DNA of 64,000 bases from Paracoccus yeei ATCC BAA-599 (GCF_000622145.1 NZ_KK211404.1:114529-178528), one strand, 5' to 3'. Counted from the first letter of the stretch, positions 8,907-18,558 are shown. The notes: generated by a model not told the origin, from the sequence alone. Translations and numbers: made by a program.

Positions 8907-9862
8907 GCCATCATCTCCGAGGCCTTGGCGCCGCGTTCCGCGCGCAGGTTCCGCGCCAGCAGGTCCATCGCGGCCATGCGCACGGCGACGCCCATCTCGA
9001 CCTGGTCCTGGATCACGGAACGGTTGATGTCGTCGGCGATGGTGCCGTCGATCTCGACGCCCCGGTTCATCGGGCCCGGGTGCATGACGATGGCGTCGGG
9101 CGCGGCCAGCGCCAGCTTCTCGGCATCCAGCCCCCAGCGGTGGTAATATTCCCGCTCGGACGGGATGAAGCCGCCGTCCATCCGTTCCTTTTGCAGCCGC
9201 AGCATCATCACCACATCGGCGCCCTTCAGCCCCTCGCGCATGTCCTCATAGACCTCGCAGCCCCAGTCGGCCGCGCCCGCGGGCATCAGCGTCGCGGGAC
9301 CGACCAGGCGCAGCCGGTTCTCCATCTTGCCCAGCAGGAACAGGTTCGAGCGCGCGACCCGGCTATGCGCGATGTCGCCGCAGATGGCGATGGTCAGGCG
9401 GTGCAGCCGGCCCTTGGCCCGGCGGATGGTCAGCCCGTCCAGCAGCGCCTGGGTCGGATGTTCATGCCGCCCGTCGCCCGCGTTCAGCACGGCGCAGTTC
9501 ACCTTTTGCGCCAGCAGGTCCACCGCGCCCGATTGCGGGTGGCGCACCACCAGCAGGTCGGGGTGCATCGCGTTCAGCGTCAGCGCGGTGTCGATCAGCG
9601 TCTCGCCCTTCTTCACGCTCGACTGGGCCACCGACATGTTCATCACATCCGCGCCCAGCCGCTTGCCGGCCAGCTCGAAACTGGCCTGGGTGCGGGTCGA
9701 GTTCTCGAAGAACATGTTGATCTGCGTCATGCCCTCCAGCGCATCGGAATGCTTCACCGTGCGGCGGTTCAGGTCGACATAGCTTTCGGCCAGGTCAAGA
9801 AGCGTTGTGATTTCAGCCGGGGCCAAAGGCTCGATCCCCAACAGATGGCGCGCTCGGAACAT
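8903..9862 (-). CDS. pyrB: Aspartate carbamoyltransferase catalytic subunit
   Basis: Condenses carbamoyl phosphate with aspartate in pyrimidine synthesis (319 aa). The carbamoyl-phosphate loop [15 protein letters not shown], the second site [15 protein letters not shown] and the C-terminal [12 protein letters not shown] are all intact. ATG at 9862 begins [13 protein letters not shown]; the much longer frame upstream is an artefact that runs through divergent cobA. It leads an overlapping operon pyrB - pyrC-like - plsY. No regulatory subunit (pyrI) is seen. Confidence 0.97.
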   Translation of the reverse strand: MFRARHLLGIEPLAPAEITTLLDLAESYVDLNRRTVKHSDALEGMTQINMFFENSTRTQASFELAGKRLGADVMNMSVAQSSVKKGETLIDTALTLNAMHPDLLVVRHPQSGAVDLLAQKVNCAVLNAGDGRHEHPTQALLDGLTIRRAKGRLHRLTIAICGDIAHSRVARSNLFLLGKMENRLRLVGPATLMPAGAADWGCEVYEDMREGLKGADVVMMLRLQKERMDGGFIPSEREYYHRWGLDAEKLALAAPDAIVMHPGPMNRGVEIDGTIADDINRSVIQDQVEMGVAVRMAAMDLLARNLRAERGAKASEMMA

Positions 9863-9961
9863 GGATACCCCCGGCTCTCGGTCGCGCCCTCTATCGCAAA
9901 TGGGGACGGACCCGGCAAGCAGCCCCTTGCCATGAAACCGATTTTGCCGCATCGCGGAAAG

Positions 9962-10693
9962 ATGACCGAACAAGGCCGCGTCAGCTTCGTCTCCTCCGGG
10001 CCGGGTGACCCCGAGCTTCTGACCCTGCGCGCATTGCGCCTGCTGCAGGGCTGCGACGTGGTGCTTTACGACGACCTCGCCTCGGGGCCGGTGCTGGACC
10101 AGGCGGGACCGCAGGCGGAACGCATCCCGGTGGGCAAGCGCGCCGGCCGTCCCTCGGCCAAGCAGGAGACGGTGAATGCCCTCCTGGTCGAGCACGCCAG
10201 CGCCGGCAAGCATGTGGTGCGGCTGAAATCGGGCGATTCCGGCGTCTTCGGCCGGCTCGAGGAGGAACTGGCCGCGCTGCGCGCCGCCGCCATTCCCTAT
10301 GAGATCGTGCCCGGCGTTCCTTCGGCCATGGCGGCGGCGGCGGTCGCGGGCCTGCCGCTGACCCGGCGCCTGACGGCGCGGCGGCTGCAATTCGTGACCG
10401 GCGCCGACGTGACCGGGGGCCTGCCGCAGGACCAGAACTGGGCGGCGCTCGCCGATCCGCGCGCCACCACGGTCGTCTTCATGGGCCAGCGCACATTTCC
10501 CGGCATGGCCCGGTCGCTGATCGAAAACGGCCTGCCCGCCGACACCCCGGCCCTGCTGGCCGAGGCCGTGGGCCACCCCCACCAGCGGCTGGTCCGCACC
10601 ACGGTATCGGGCCTTGCCGCGCTGCTCGCGGCCGAGGGGCCCAGCCCCCATCCCGCGCTGATCTTCTACGGACCTCTGGCCGACAGCCCCTGA
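9962..10693 (+). CDS. cobA: Uroporphyrinogen-III C-methyltransferase (SUMT)
   Basis: A stand-alone SAM-dependent methyltransferase (243 aa) making precorrin-2 for cobalamin, sirohaem or haem d1. It has the tetrapyrrole-methylase start [19 protein letters not shown], the Y-D-D-L substrate loop, [12 protein letters not shown], the [20 protein letters not shown] segment and [14 protein letters not shown] at 9962 is favoured because the family starts about 12 residues before GPGDPE; an in-frame ATG at 9932 is possible. Divergent from pyrB across 99 bp with no cobalamin riboswitch visible. A dispersed box lies five bases after its stop. Confidence 0.93.
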   Translation: MTEQGRVSFVSSGPGDPELLTLRALRLLQGCDVVLYDDLASGPVLDQAGPQAERIPVGKRAGRPSAKQETVNALLVEHASAGKHVVRLKSGDSGVFGRLEEELAALRAAAIPYEIVPGVPSAMAAAAVAGLPLTRRLTARRLQFVTGADVTGGLPQDQNWAALADPRATTVVFMGQRTFPGMARSLIENGLPADTPALLAEAVGHPHQRLVRTTVSGLAALLAAEGPSPHPALIFYGPLADSP

Positions 10694-10698
10694 AGGGC

Positions 10699-10720
10699 TT
10701 TCACCGTTTCCAAATACCCA
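10699..10720. repeat. Dispersed box (copy 3)
   Basis: TTTCACCGTTTCCAAATACC followed by CA, a single box just after the cobA stop and before the DUF2478 gene. It lacks the long GC-rich tail of copies 1 and 2. Confidence 0.75.
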
Positions 10721-10774
10721 CGTTGCGCCCGCCGCCGCCGGGACTATTCTGGCCGCCTTGGGAAAGGAACCGCG

Positions 10775-11275
10775 ATGCTTGGCTTTGTCACCATCCCCGA
10801 CGCCGGCGGCGCCGACCGGCTGCTCGCCGAAACCGCCGCCCTGCTGGAACGCGAGGGGCTGCGGCTGGCCGGCGCGGTCCAGCAGAACCTGGACCGGGGC
10901 GAAGGGCAGGACTGCGACATGGACCTGCGCATCCTCGGCGACGGGACCGTCATCCGCATCTCGCAGAACCTCGGCACCTGCGCCGAAGGCTGCCGGCTGG
11001 ACACGGGTGCGCTGGCCCAGGCCGTGGCGCGGGCCGAGGCGGCGCTGGCGCGCGGTGCCGACCTCGTCATCGTCAACAAGTTCGGCAAGCAGGAATGTTT
11101 CGGTCGCGGCTTTCGCGACGTCATCGCCCAGGCGCTGGCCCAGGGCGTGCCGGTCCTGCTGTCGGTCCCGGCCGAGCAACTGCCCGGCTTTCACGCCTTC
11201 GCGGGCGAGATGGCGCAGCCGGTCGCGCCCGGGGCCGCGCTCGACTGGTGCCGGGCGCGGGTCGCATTGGCATGA
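10775..11275 (+). CDS. DUF2478 family protein
   Basis: A 166-aa protein of the DUF2478 family (related to the THEP1/NTPase fold). It starts [21 protein letters not shown], has a Gly/Asp-rich middle with [13 protein letters not shown] and [13 protein letters not shown], and the conserved [21 protein letters not shown]. Three cysteines (CDMD, TCAEGC) stand out. DUF2478 genes are often found near molybdate transport or metal-cofactor genes; here it overlaps tusA by ATGA, which points to a sulfur- or metal-handling role. The function is not established. An AAAGGAA ribosome-binding site supports this start. Confidence 0.8.
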   Translation: MLGFVTIPDAGGADRLLAETAALLEREGLRLAGAVQQNLDRGEGQDCDMDLRILGDGTVIRISQNLGTCAEGCRLDTGALAQAVARAEAALARGADLVIVNKFGKQECFGRGFRDVIAQALAQGVPVLLSVPAEQLPGFHAFAGEMAQPVAPGAALDWCRARVALA

Positions 11276-11505
11276 GCCTGCAGATCGACGCCCGCGGGCT
11301 TCTGTGTCCCCTGCCGGTCCTGCGCCTGCGCAAGCGCCTTCTGGGCCAGCCGCCCGGAACCCGCGTCACGCTGCTTGCGACCGACCGTGCGGCGCTGGTC
11401 GACGTGCCGCATTTCTGCGCCGAATCCGGCCATGTCCTGATCTCGGTCCGCGAGACCGCCCCGGGTCAGACCGAATACACCGTCGAACGCGGACCCGATG
11501 CTTGA
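11272..11505 (+). CDS. tusA: TusA/SirA-family sulfur carrier protein
   Basis: A 77-aa sulfur-transfer protein. The nucleophile is Cys12 in the signature [15 protein letters not shown] (CPxP motif), and the second half has the expected [18 protein letters not shown] pattern. Such proteins accept persulfide sulfur and pass it on for tRNA thiolation, molybdenum-cofactor maturation or sulfur oxidation. It overlaps DUF2478 upstream by four bases and the permease gene downstream by eight, so the three are probably co-translated. Confidence 0.9.
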   Translation: MSLQIDARGLLCPLPVLRLRKRLLGQPPGTRVTLLATDRAALVDVPHFCAESGHVLISVRETAPGQTEYTVERGPDA

Positions 11506-12424
11506 CATCTTTCTGCGCACGCTGCCCTTCTTCCTGATCATCGGCACCGGCTGGCTGGCCGGCCACACCCGGTTCTTTCCGCAGGAAGCGACCGCGTGGC
11601 TGACGAAATTCGTCTTCTACTTCGCACTGTCGGCGATGCTGTTCCGCTTTGCCGCCGGGCTCGACGTGCGGCGGCTGTTCGACGCGCCCTTCTTCATGGC
11701 CTATCTGACCGGCACGCTGGCGCTATGGCTGCTGGCGATGGCGGTCGCGCGCTGGCGCCGCCTGCCCCTGGCCGAGGCGGCGATGGAATCGCACAGCGCC
11801 GTCACCGGCAACACCGGCTTTCTGGGCGTGCCCATGCTGGTCGTGCTGCTGGGACAGGCGGCCATCGGCCCGGTGATGATGGTGCTGGCCATCGACCTGG
11901 TGATCTTTTCGGCGCTGCTGACGCTGCTGGTCACGGCCGCGCGGCACGGGCGGGGGCTGGCCTCGGCGCTGGTGCCGCTGGTCCGTGGCGTCGTCGCGAA
12001 CCCGATGATCGTCTCCATGGTGGCCGGGCTCGGCTGGGCCTGGCTGCGGCTGCCGATGCCCCGCCCGGCGGACGAATTCCTGTCGCTACTGGGCGCCGCG
12101 GCGACACCCGGGGCGCTGTTCGCCATCGGCGCCAGCCTGGCAGGCCGCCGGGCCGAGCGGCTGGCCCCTGCGCTGTGGATCAGCCTGGCCAAGCTGGTGC
12201 TGCATCCCCTGGCGGTGGGCACCGCGGCGCTTGCCATCTTTGACGTGCAGCCCTTTGCTGCGGGCGTGATGATCGCCGCAGCCAGCCTGCCGGTCGCGGG
12301 CAACGTCTATATTCTTGCCCAGCACTTCGGCGTCGCGGCGCATCGGGTGTCGACCGCGATCCTGGTATCGACGGCGGCCAGCATCCTGACCCTGCCCTTC
12401 GTCATCCACTGGGTGGGCGGCTAG
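11498..12424 (+). CDS. AEC-family (auxin efflux carrier type) permease
   Basis: Inner-membrane transporter (308 aa) with about ten hydrophobic segments in two inverted halves. The N-terminal half ends at the family's ESHSAVTGNTGFLGVPMLV and the C-terminal half carries TPGALFAIGASLAGRR and AASLPVAGNVYILAQHFG. AEC members export small organic acids, amino acids or malonate; the substrate here is unknown. It overlaps tusA by eight bases. Its stop codon and that of the convergent DUF2794 gene share the palindrome CTAG. Confidence 0.88.
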   Translation: MLDIFLRTLPFFLIIGTGWLAGHTRFFPQEATAWLTKFVFYFALSAMLFRFAAGLDVRRLFDAPFFMAYLTGTLALWLLAMAVARWRRLPLAEAAMESHSAVTGNTGFLGVPMLVVLLGQAAIGPVMMVLAIDLVIFSALLTLLVTAARHGRGLASALVPLVRGVVANPMIVSMVAGLGWAWLRLPMPRPADEFLSLLGAAATPGALFAIGASLAGRRAERLAPALWISLAKLVLHPLAVGTAALAIFDVQPFAAGVMIAAASLPVAGNVYILAQHFGVAAHRVSTAILVSTAASILTLPFVIHWVGG

Positions 12425-12753
12425 TCGACCGGCCGGATCAGCTTGCGCTCCAGCACGCGCAGCACCTGCCCCAGGTCGTGCCCGCGCTTGAGCACGCGCC
12501 CATCCATCCCGATCACCGCGTACTGTCCCTGCGCCGCACGCAGCCGGGGCCGCTTCTCGATGCGGTAAAGCGGGTTCTCGGCAGCCCGGCGAAAGACGGA
12601 AAACACCGCCACCTCGCGCAGGAACGACAGGCCATAGTCGCGCCATTCCCCCGCCGCGACCATCCGGCCGTAAAGCGACAGGATCACGCCAAGCTCGGCC
12701 CGGTCAAAGGCGACCCGCTCCTGATCCGCATTGAAGCCGAAGGGCATGTTCAT
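12421..12753 (-). CDS. DUF2794 family protein
   Basis: A 110-aa alphaproteobacterial protein of unknown function, recognised by FDRAELGVILSLYGRMVAAG, EWRDYGLSFLREVAVFSVFR and the C-terminal VLKRGHDLGQVLRVLERKL. Start ATG at 12753 (MNMPFGFNA) is taken from family length; the longer upstream frame runs into the repeat. It is monocistronic and convergent with the AEC gene, overlapping by four bases. Confidence 0.85.
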   Translation of the reverse strand: MNMPFGFNADQERVAFDRAELGVILSLYGRMVAAGEWRDYGLSFLREVAVFSVFRRAAENPLYRIEKRPRLRAAQGQYAVIGMDGRVLKRGHDLGQVLRVLERKLIRPVD

Positions 12754-12852
12754 GACCGGATCGTGACACCTGCCGGCCGCCGGATCAATCGAAAAGGCGG
12801 CCGGGGCCTTTCGCCCCACCTGAGGCGTCGCCCTTGCGGCGTCGCGGCGATC

Positions 12853-12917
12853 GGGTATTTGGAAAACGGTGAAGACCAGGCGCGGCGCCCCGGCTTTCAC
12901 TGTTTTTCAGATACCCA
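12853..12917. repeat. Inverted pair of dispersed boxes (copies 4 and 5) forming a 65-bp hairpin
   Basis: Left box GGGTATTTGGAAAACGGTGA (12853-12872) and right box TTTCACTGTTTTTCAGATAC-CCA (12895-12917) are reverse complements apart from a few changes, separated by about 21 bases of G/C-rich spacer. In RNA this would give a stem of about 20 bp with G-U pairs. The same paired design recurs at 60210-60274. The element lies between the DUF2794 and cytochrome b561 genes, both read leftwards. Confidence 0.85.
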
Positions 12918-12950
12918 TGCGACATTTGCCGCAAGCGCCGCGCTGCCGTT

Positions 12951-13526
12951 TCAGGCGCGGCGCCGGCCAGCCATCCGCGCCAGCGTGCCATCGCGCCACA
13001 TGCTTTCGTGCAGGCCCACCATGACGACATGGCCCGCGATCAGCGCCAGCATGATCCAGGCGAGTTCGCCATGCAGAGCATTGCCGATGCTCACGGCCCA
13101 GCCGATCTCGGGCATCTGGGCGGGAAAGACCTGAAACCCGAAGGGCGCAAAGACCCGCTCGGAGCCCCAGGCGCGCAGCAGGGCGGCAGTCGGCACGATC
13201 AGCATCGCCAGATACAGCGCCAGGTGCCCGGCGGTGGCCGCCCGCCCCAGCAATCCGGCGCCGTGATCGGGCCGGTTGCGCCGGTTCGAAAGCGCCCAGC
13301 CGATGCGCGCCAGGATCAGCAGGAACAGGACCGTGCCCACCTTCTGGTGCGATCCGACGAAGAAACTGACCACGGGCGTGCGGCCAAGGATCAGCCGCAG
13401 CCCCATGCCCAGGAACTGCCAGGCCATCAGCGCCGCGATGGACCAATGCAAAACCCTTGTGACGCGCCCATATACTGCTCGGGTGTCGCGAAGCGGGAGC
13501 GTGGCATCGGCAGAGGTCTTGGGCAT
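12951..13526 (-). CDS. Cytochrome b561 family protein
   Basis: A four-helix dihaem membrane cytochrome (191 aa). Candidate haem ligands are His27 (RVLHWSIAALM), His60 (GSHQKVG), His152 (NALHGELAWI) and His166 (LIAGHVVMVG); His101 lies on another helix (AGHLALYL). Such proteins move electrons between quinols and periplasmic acceptors. It reads away from the NRPS gene across a 140-bp divergent region. A link to the neighbouring iron genes, for instance ferric reduction, is possible but unsupported. Confidence 0.9.
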   Translation of the reverse strand: MPKTSADATLPLRDTRAVYGRVTRVLHWSIAALMAWQFLGMGLRLILGRTPVVSFFVGSHQKVGTVLFLLILARIGWALSNRRNRPDHGAGLLGRAATAGHLALYLAMLIVPTAALLRAWGSERVFAPFGFQVFPAQMPEIGWAVSIGNALHGELAWIMLALIAGHVVMVGLHESMWRDGTLARMAGRRRA

Positions 13527-13578
13527 CCTGGGTCCTGGATATACGGCCGGATCGGTCCGGGCGGTGGGGGATGAAAAG

Positions 13579-13607
13579 TTGACTATTTTTCATGCCAAGA
13601 CTATGGC
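13579..13607 (+). promoter_or_regulatory. Sigma-70-like promoter for the NRPS gene
   Basis: TTGACT (13579-13584) and TATGGC (13602-13607) are separated by 17 bases and would start transcription near 13614, about 50 bases before the NRPS start. An A/T-rich tract (ATTTTTCATG) in the spacer is a possible regulator site, but no clear Fur, Irr or RirA palindrome was seen. Confidence 0.45.
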
Positions 13608-13666
13608 CCCAATCCTGACGGGGCAAGATAGGCCTGTCGCGGTAACAAGAATATGGCCGTCCGCCC

Positions 13667-16600
13667 ATGACTCAGCAGTCCTCGCCGTCCTCTCCCCTTC
13701 ACGGTGACGAGCCGATGCCCCTGTGCCCCGTCACGCCCGACTCGCCGCCCCTGACCGAGGCGCAGGAGGGATTGTGGTACGCCCAGGCGCTGGACCCGGC
13801 GAACCCGATCCTGAACACCGGGCAGTACCTCGAACTGCTGGGCCCCTTGGATCGCGACGCGATGGCGGCGGCGGTGGCACGCACCATCACCGAAAGCCCG
13901 GCCCTGTCGCTGCGCTTTGCCGATCCCGGGAACGGGCCGCGCCAGGCGGGCGGGCTGCCGCCGATGCTGGGCTTCGCCGACCTCACCGTCCAGCCCGAGC
14001 CAGAGGCGCAAGCCCTGGCCCAGATGCGCGCCGACAGCCGCCGCCCGCTGCAGCTGGACCGGGACCCGGCGGCGGCCTTCACGCTGTTCGTCATCGCGCC
14101 CGACCGACATTTCCTTTACGAACGCATCCACCACCTGGCCATCGACGGCTATGGCATGGTGCTGGTCACGAACCGCATCGCCGAACATTACGCCGCGCTG
14201 ACCGGGCAAGGGCCGGCGCCCGCGCCCTTTGGCCCCCTGTCGCTTGCGGCCGAGGAAGACGCGGCCTATCGCCAGTCCCCTCGCCGCGCGGTGGATCGCG
14301 ACTGGTGGCACCGCGCGCTTGCGGACCTGCCCGAGGCCGCGGGCCCGGCCCCCGGCCGCGCGGTCAGCGGCCACGATTTCCTGCGCGACAGCCGCACCCT
14401 GCCCCAGTCCCTGCTGGCCCGCCTGTCCGCCCAGGCCCAGGCTTGCGGCCTGGGCTGGCCGGACATGCTGAACGCGCTGGCCGGCGCCTATCTGGCACGC
14501 TGGACCGGGGGCGAGGCGGTGATCGGCCTGCCCTTCATGGCACGGATGGGGCGCAAGATCGCCCAAGTGCCCTGCATGGCGATGAACGTCCTGCCCTATC
14601 GCCTGCAGATCGACGAGGATGCCGCGCTGCCCGAATGGCTGGCCCATCAGTCGCGGCGCATGGCCCAAGGCCGGCGGCACGGGCTTTACCGCAGCGAGCT
14701 TTTGCGCCGCGAACTGGGTCTGGTCGGCGGGACGCGGCGGCTTTACGGGCCCATCGTGAACGTGCAGCCCTTTGACAGGGCACCGGAGTTTCCAGGACTG
14801 ACGGTGCGGCTGCACATCCTGGGCGCGGGCGCGGTCGACGACCTGACCCTGACCTTCCGCGGCGATCCCCAGGGGATGGTCTTCGAGGTCGACGCCAATC
14901 CCGCCCTTTACACCCGGACCGAGGTCCAGGGCCATGGCGACCGGCTGGTGGCCTTCCTGACCGCCGCGCTGGAGGCTGAGTCCCTGGCCGAGGTCCCGAC
15001 CGCCAGCCCCGCCGAGATCGCCGAGGCGCAGGCCCGCGCGCAGGCCACGCATCGGCCGCTGCCCGACACCACGCTGACCGCGCTGATCCGGGCGCAGCTT
15101 GCCGCCACCCCGAACGCGCCCGCCATCCGCTGCGGCGACCGGGTGCTGCGCTTTGCCGATCTGGACCGGCGCAGCGCCGCGCTGGCCGCGCGCCTGCAGG
15201 CGATGGGCGCCGGGCCCGACCGAATCGTCGCCGTCGCCATGGAGCGTTCGGCCGATCTGCCGATCGCGCTGCTGGCCTGCCTGCGGGCGGGGGCGGCCTA
15301 TCTGCCGCTGGACCCGGCGCACCCGCCCCAGCGCATCGCCCGCATCCTGGACCAGGCCCGGCCGGTCGCCGTGCTGACGACCCCCGACCTGGCGCCGCTG
15401 TTCGCGCCGGATGCGCCCTTGCTGTGTCCCGCCCACTGGCCCCGGGACGGCGAGCCCAGGGGAGAGCCCGCGCCGGGTGATCTGGCCTATGTGATCTTCA
15501 CCTCGGGCTCGACCGGGGAACCCAAGGGCGTCGCCATCGACCATCGCGCCATCGTCAACCGCGTGCTGTGGATGCAGGCGCATTACGGCATCGATGCCAG
15601 CGACCGCATCCTGCAAAAGACGCCGGCGACCTTCGACGTCTCGGTCTGGGAGTTCTTCCTGCCGATGATCGCCGGGGCCGAGCTGGTCATGGCGCCCCCC
15701 GGCGCGCATCGCGACCCTGCCGCCATCGCCCGGCTGATCCGCGACCATGCGATCACCACCTGCCATTTCGTGCCCTCGATGCTGTCGGCCTTTCTGGCCT
15801 CGCCCGCCTCCGAGGGGCTGGCGATGCGGCGCGTCTTCTGTTCGGGCGAGGAGCTGACGGCGGATCAGCGCGACCGCTTCCACGACCGCATCCGGGCCGA
15901 GCTGCACAACCTCTACGGCCCGACCGAGGCCGCCGTCGATGTCAGCTACTGGCCCGCCGACGCGCAGGACCTCAGCAACCCGGTCCCTATCGGCTGGCCG
16001 GTGTGGAACACCGCGCTTTCGGTGCTGGACGACCGGATGCGGCCGGTGCCGCCGGGGCTGGCGGGCAACCTGTACCTGGGCGGCGTGCAGCTGGCGCGCG
16101 GCTATCTGGGCCGGGACGACCTGACGGCCGAGCGTTTCGTCCAGGGTCCGGGGGGAAGGCTCTACGCCACCGGCGACCTGGCGCGGCTGCGGCCCGATGG
16201 GGCGGTGATCTACCTTGGCCGCTCGGACCACCAGGTCAAGATCCGGGGCCTGCGCATCGAGCTGGGCGAGATCGAGGCCGCGATCATGGCCACCGGCCTG
16301 GCGCGCGAGGCCGTGGTGATCGCGCGCGAGGATCACGCCGGCGACAAGCGGCTGGTGGCCTATGTCGTGCCCGCGGCGGGCGCGGCCTGGCGTCCCGGCC
16401 TGCTGGCCGAGCGGCTGGCGGCCAGCCTGCCCGCCTATATGCTGCCCGCGGCCGAGATCGCGCTGGAGGCGCTGCCCGTCACCGCAAACGGCAAGCTGGA
16501 CCGCAAGGCCCTGCCCGCGCCCGAGTTCCAGGCCCTAGGCCGGGCCGCGCAAACCGCGACCGAACGGCTGCTGGCCGGGCTTTTCGCGCGCATCCTGCAC

Positions 16601-17569
16601 CTGCCCGAACCCGCCCCGGCCGAGGCCGACTTCTTTGCCCTGGGCGGCGATTCCCTGTCCGCCGTCCGCCTCGCGCAAGAGATCGAGGCCGCGACCGGCC
16701 GCGACCCGGGCCTTGGCACCATCTTCGAACATCCCGTGCTGGCCCATCTGGCCATGGCGCTGGACGGGGGTCGGGCGGGGGACGACGGGCTCGGCCCCCT
16801 GATCCTGCTGGCCGATGGCGACACGACGCGCGCGCCCCTGTTCCTGATCCATCCGGCGGGCGGGCTTGCCTGGGGCTATCGCGGCCTGGCGCGCCGGATC
16901 GCGGCCGGCCGCCGGGTCTGGGGGTTGCAGCACCCGGGCCTTGACCCCGCGCGTCCGATGCCCGCCAGCCTGTCGGCGCTGGCGCAGGACTACGCCGCCC
17001 GCATCGCGGGCCAGGTTCCCGCCGGTCCGGTTCATCTGGCCGGCTGGTCGGTCGGCGGCATCCTGGCGCAGGAAATCGCCGCGATCCTGGCCGAGGGGGG
17101 GCGCCCGCCGGGCGTCGTCGCCCTGCTGGACAGCTATCCAGCCGAGGTCTGGCGCGACGAGCCCGAGCCCGACCCGGTGACGGCCCTGCGCGCGCTGCTG
17201 GCGATCGCGGGCCACGACCCCGACGCCCACCCCGAGCTGGACACGCGCGACGCCGTCATGGCCTTCCTGCGGGCCGGGGATACCGCGCTGGGGGCCTTGC
17301 CGCCGCCGGTGCTGGACGGGGTGGTGCGGTCGGTCATCGACACGAACCGGCTGATCCGGCAACATCGCCACCGCCCCTATCCCGGCACGGTCACGCATTA
17401 CCGCGCCGCCCGCGACCATGCCGAACGCGGGCTGACCCCGACCTTGTGGCAGCCCCATGTCGCGGCGCTCGATGTGGTGGACCTGCCCTTCCTGCATGCC
17501 CAGATGACCTCGCCCGAGGCGGTGGCGCTGATCGCCCCCGACCTGATCCGCCGGCTGGAGCAGGGCTGA
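13667..17569 (+). CDS. EntF-like non-ribosomal peptide synthetase (C-A-T-TE), serine predicted
   Basis: A 1300-aa single-module synthetase. Condensation domain: about residues 20-440, with the catalytic motif HHLAIDG at His155-His156. Adenylation domain: about 450-930, with TSGSTGEPKG at 612. Its pocket segments (FDVSVWEFFLP, CHFVPSMLSAF, FCSGEEL, YGPTEAAVDVSYW) match those of enterobactin synthase EntF, so L-serine is predicted. Carrier domain: GGDSLS with the phosphopantetheine Ser996. Thioesterase: GWSVGG with Ser1128. By analogy it would condense an aryl acid with serine, oligomerise and cyclise it. No aryl-acid genes (entA/B/C/E) or mbtH are in view, so the acyl donor must come from elsewhere. 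An in-frame ATG at 13715 is an alternative start. Confidence 0.92.
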   Translation: MTQQSSPSSPLHGDEPMPLCPVTPDSPPLTEAQEGLWYAQALDPANPILNTGQYLELLGPLDRDAMAAAVARTITESPALSLRFADPGNGPRQAGGLPPMLGFADLTVQPEPEAQALAQMRADSRRPLQLDRDPAAAFTLFVIAPDRHFLYERIHHLAIDGYGMVLVTNRIAEHYAALTGQGPAPAPFGPLSLAAEEDAAYRQSPRRAVDRDWWHRALADLPEAAGPAPGRAVSGHDFLRDSRTLPQSLLARLSAQAQACGLGWPDMLNALAGAYLARWTGGEAVIGLPFMARMGRKIAQVPCMAMNVLPYRLQIDEDAALPEWLAHQSRRMAQGRRHGLYRSELLRRELGLVGGTRRLYGPIVNVQPFDRAPEFPGLTVRLHILGAGAVDDLTLTFRGDPQGMVFEVDANPALYTRTEVQGHGDRLVAFLTAALEAESLAEVPTASPAEIAEAQARAQATHRPLPDTTLTALIRAQLAATPNAPAIRCGDRVLRFADLDRRSAALAARLQAMGAGPDRIVAVAMERSADLPIALLACLRAGAAYLPLDPAHPPQRIARILDQARPVAVLTTPDLAPLFAPDAPLLCPAHWPRDGEPRGEPAPGDLAYVIFTSGSTGEPKGVAIDHRAIVNRVLWMQAHYGIDASDRILQKTPATFDVSVWEFFLPMIAGAELVMAPPGAHRDPAAIARLIRDHAITTCHFVPSMLSAFLASPASEGLAMRRVFCSGEELTADQRDRFHDRIRAELHNLYGPTEAAVDVSYWPADAQDLSNPVPIGWPVWNTALSVLDDRMRPVPPGLAGNLYLGGVQLARGYLGRDDLTAERFVQGPGGRLYATGDLARLRPDGAVIYLGRSDHQVKIRGLRIELGEIEAAIMATGLAREAVVIAREDHAGDKRLVAYVVPAAGAAWRPGLLAERLAASLPAYMLPAAEIALEALPVTANGKLDRKALPAPEFQALGRAAQTATERLLAGLFARILHLPEPAPAEADFFALGGDSLSAVRLAQEIEAATGRDPGLGTIFEHPVLAHLAMALDGGRAGDDGLGPLILLADGDTTRAPLFLIHPAGGLAWGYRGLARRIAAGRRVWGLQHPGLDPARPMPASLSALAQDYAARIAGQVPAGPVHLAGWSVGGILAQEIAAILAEGGRPPGVVALLDSYPAEVWRDEPEPDPVTALRALLAIAGHDPDAHPELDTRDAVMAFLRAGDTALGALPPPVLDGVVRSVIDTNRLIRQHRHRPYPGTVTHYRAARDHAERGLTPTLWQPHVAALDVVDLPFLHAQMTSPEAVALIAPDLIRRLEQG

Positions 17570-17689
17570 CCCGCCCGGCCCCGGCCGCGGGGACGACAAG
17601 CGCTTGGAGAGGAACGGCCGCCCCAGGCGACCGCCTCGCCCCCTTTCGTCACGGCGGATCAGGGGTGGCACGTGCCCCTTGCGACCCGG

Positions 17690-18541
17690 TCAATCCGCCA
17701 GCGCGAAGGGCAGCGCCAGCGGGAATGACCCGGCCAGCGTCTGGATATGGACATGGCCCTTCAACACATGGACCTGCGCCTTGTGCCCGGGATGGGCGGC
17801 CAGATCGCGGATGAAATCCATCGTCGCGGGGGCCGGCCCGTCCGGCGGCGGCCCCTCGCTCCCCGAGCGTTTTTCCCGGTCCCCCAGCGCCACCAGCAGC
17901 GGCAGCGAGGCGGGGGCGGCGGCCTGCGCGATGCGGCGGATCAGCCCCTCGTCCCACCAGATCGAGGGGCTGATCGCGGCATAGCGGGCAAAGCTGCCCG
18001 GTCGGGCCAGCAGCGCGTAAAGCGTGAAAAGCCCACCGAAGCTGTGGCCCCACAGGGTCCGGCGCGCGGCGTCGACGGGCAGGCCCGCCTCGGCCGCCGC
18101 CCGGATCGGCCCGGTCAGGCGGTCGTGAAAGATCGCCGCCCCGCCGGCCGTGCGCCCCGGATGCACCGGGTCGGGGCGCAGCCCGTCGCCCGGCCCGTCG
18201 GGCGCGGTGAAATCCAGCGTGCGGCGTTCGCGCGCGAATTGCCGGTCGGTGTCATAGCCGACGCCGACCACCACCAGTTCCGGCGCCAGCGCCAGATGCT
18301 CGGGCGTCAGGAAATCGAAGGCCGCGTTGCCGTCCAGCATGTAAAGCACCGGCCAGCCCCGTGCGGGCGCGGGCCCGCGCGGCACGGCCAGGAACAGGCG
18401 ATGGCCCGGCCCCTCGTCCGGCAGGGCGATCTGCGACAGCGCGTGACTGGGCGCGCCGGTCTGGAACAGGCGCAGCCCGGCTTCGGCCCGGGCGTGGTCG
18501 GGTCCGACGCGGCCATGCGCAGCGGAACTGGCTGAGGTCAT
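17690..18541 (-). CDS. Siderophore esterase-like alpha/beta hydrolase (IroE/BesA type)
   Basis: A 283-aa hydrolase of the esterase family that includes IroE and Fes, which cut the serine trilactone of imported catecholate siderophores to free iron. The nucleophile elbow is WGHSFGGLF; the strand before it has VLYMLDGNAAFDFLTPEHLA and VVVGVGYDTDRQFARERRTLDF, typical of this family; a C-terminal His is in LKGHVHIQTL. No signal peptide is evident, so it is probably cytoplasmic. It is convergent with the NRPS gene and divergent from the importer, supporting uptake-linked hydrolysis of an enterobactin-like product. Confidence 0.82.
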   Translation of the reverse strand: MTSASSAAHGRVGPDHARAEAGLRLFQTGAPSHALSQIALPDEGPGHRLFLAVPRGPAPARGWPVLYMLDGNAAFDFLTPEHLALAPELVVVGVGYDTDRQFARERRTLDFTAPDGPGDGLRPDPVHPGRTAGGAAIFHDRLTGPIRAAAEAGLPVDAARRTLWGHSFGGLFTLYALLARPGSFARYAAISPSIWWDEGLIRRIAQAAAPASLPLLVALGDREKRSGSEGPPPDGPAPATMDFIRDLAAHPGHKAQVHVLKGHVHIQTLAGSFPLALPFALAD

Positions 18542-18558
18542 TGCGATCCGTCCTTAGT

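Noticed and set aside
9863-9961. Cobalamin riboswitch upstream of cobA
   Set aside because: Only 99 bases shared with the divergent pyrB, too short, and no B12-box-like sequence.
12421-12424. Convergent genes sharing CTAG at their stops
   Set aside because: Real but common in compact genomes; no functional claim follows from it.
12853-12917. CRISPR array from repeated boxes
   Set aside because: Copies are inverted, only two per site, and the spacer is a similar G/C-rich sequence at both sites.
13601-16336. 911-codon open frame on the minus strand opposite the NRPS gene
   Set aside because: Arg/His/Gln/Gly-rich with no domain; a typical mirror frame in high-GC DNA opposite a real gene with clear motifs.
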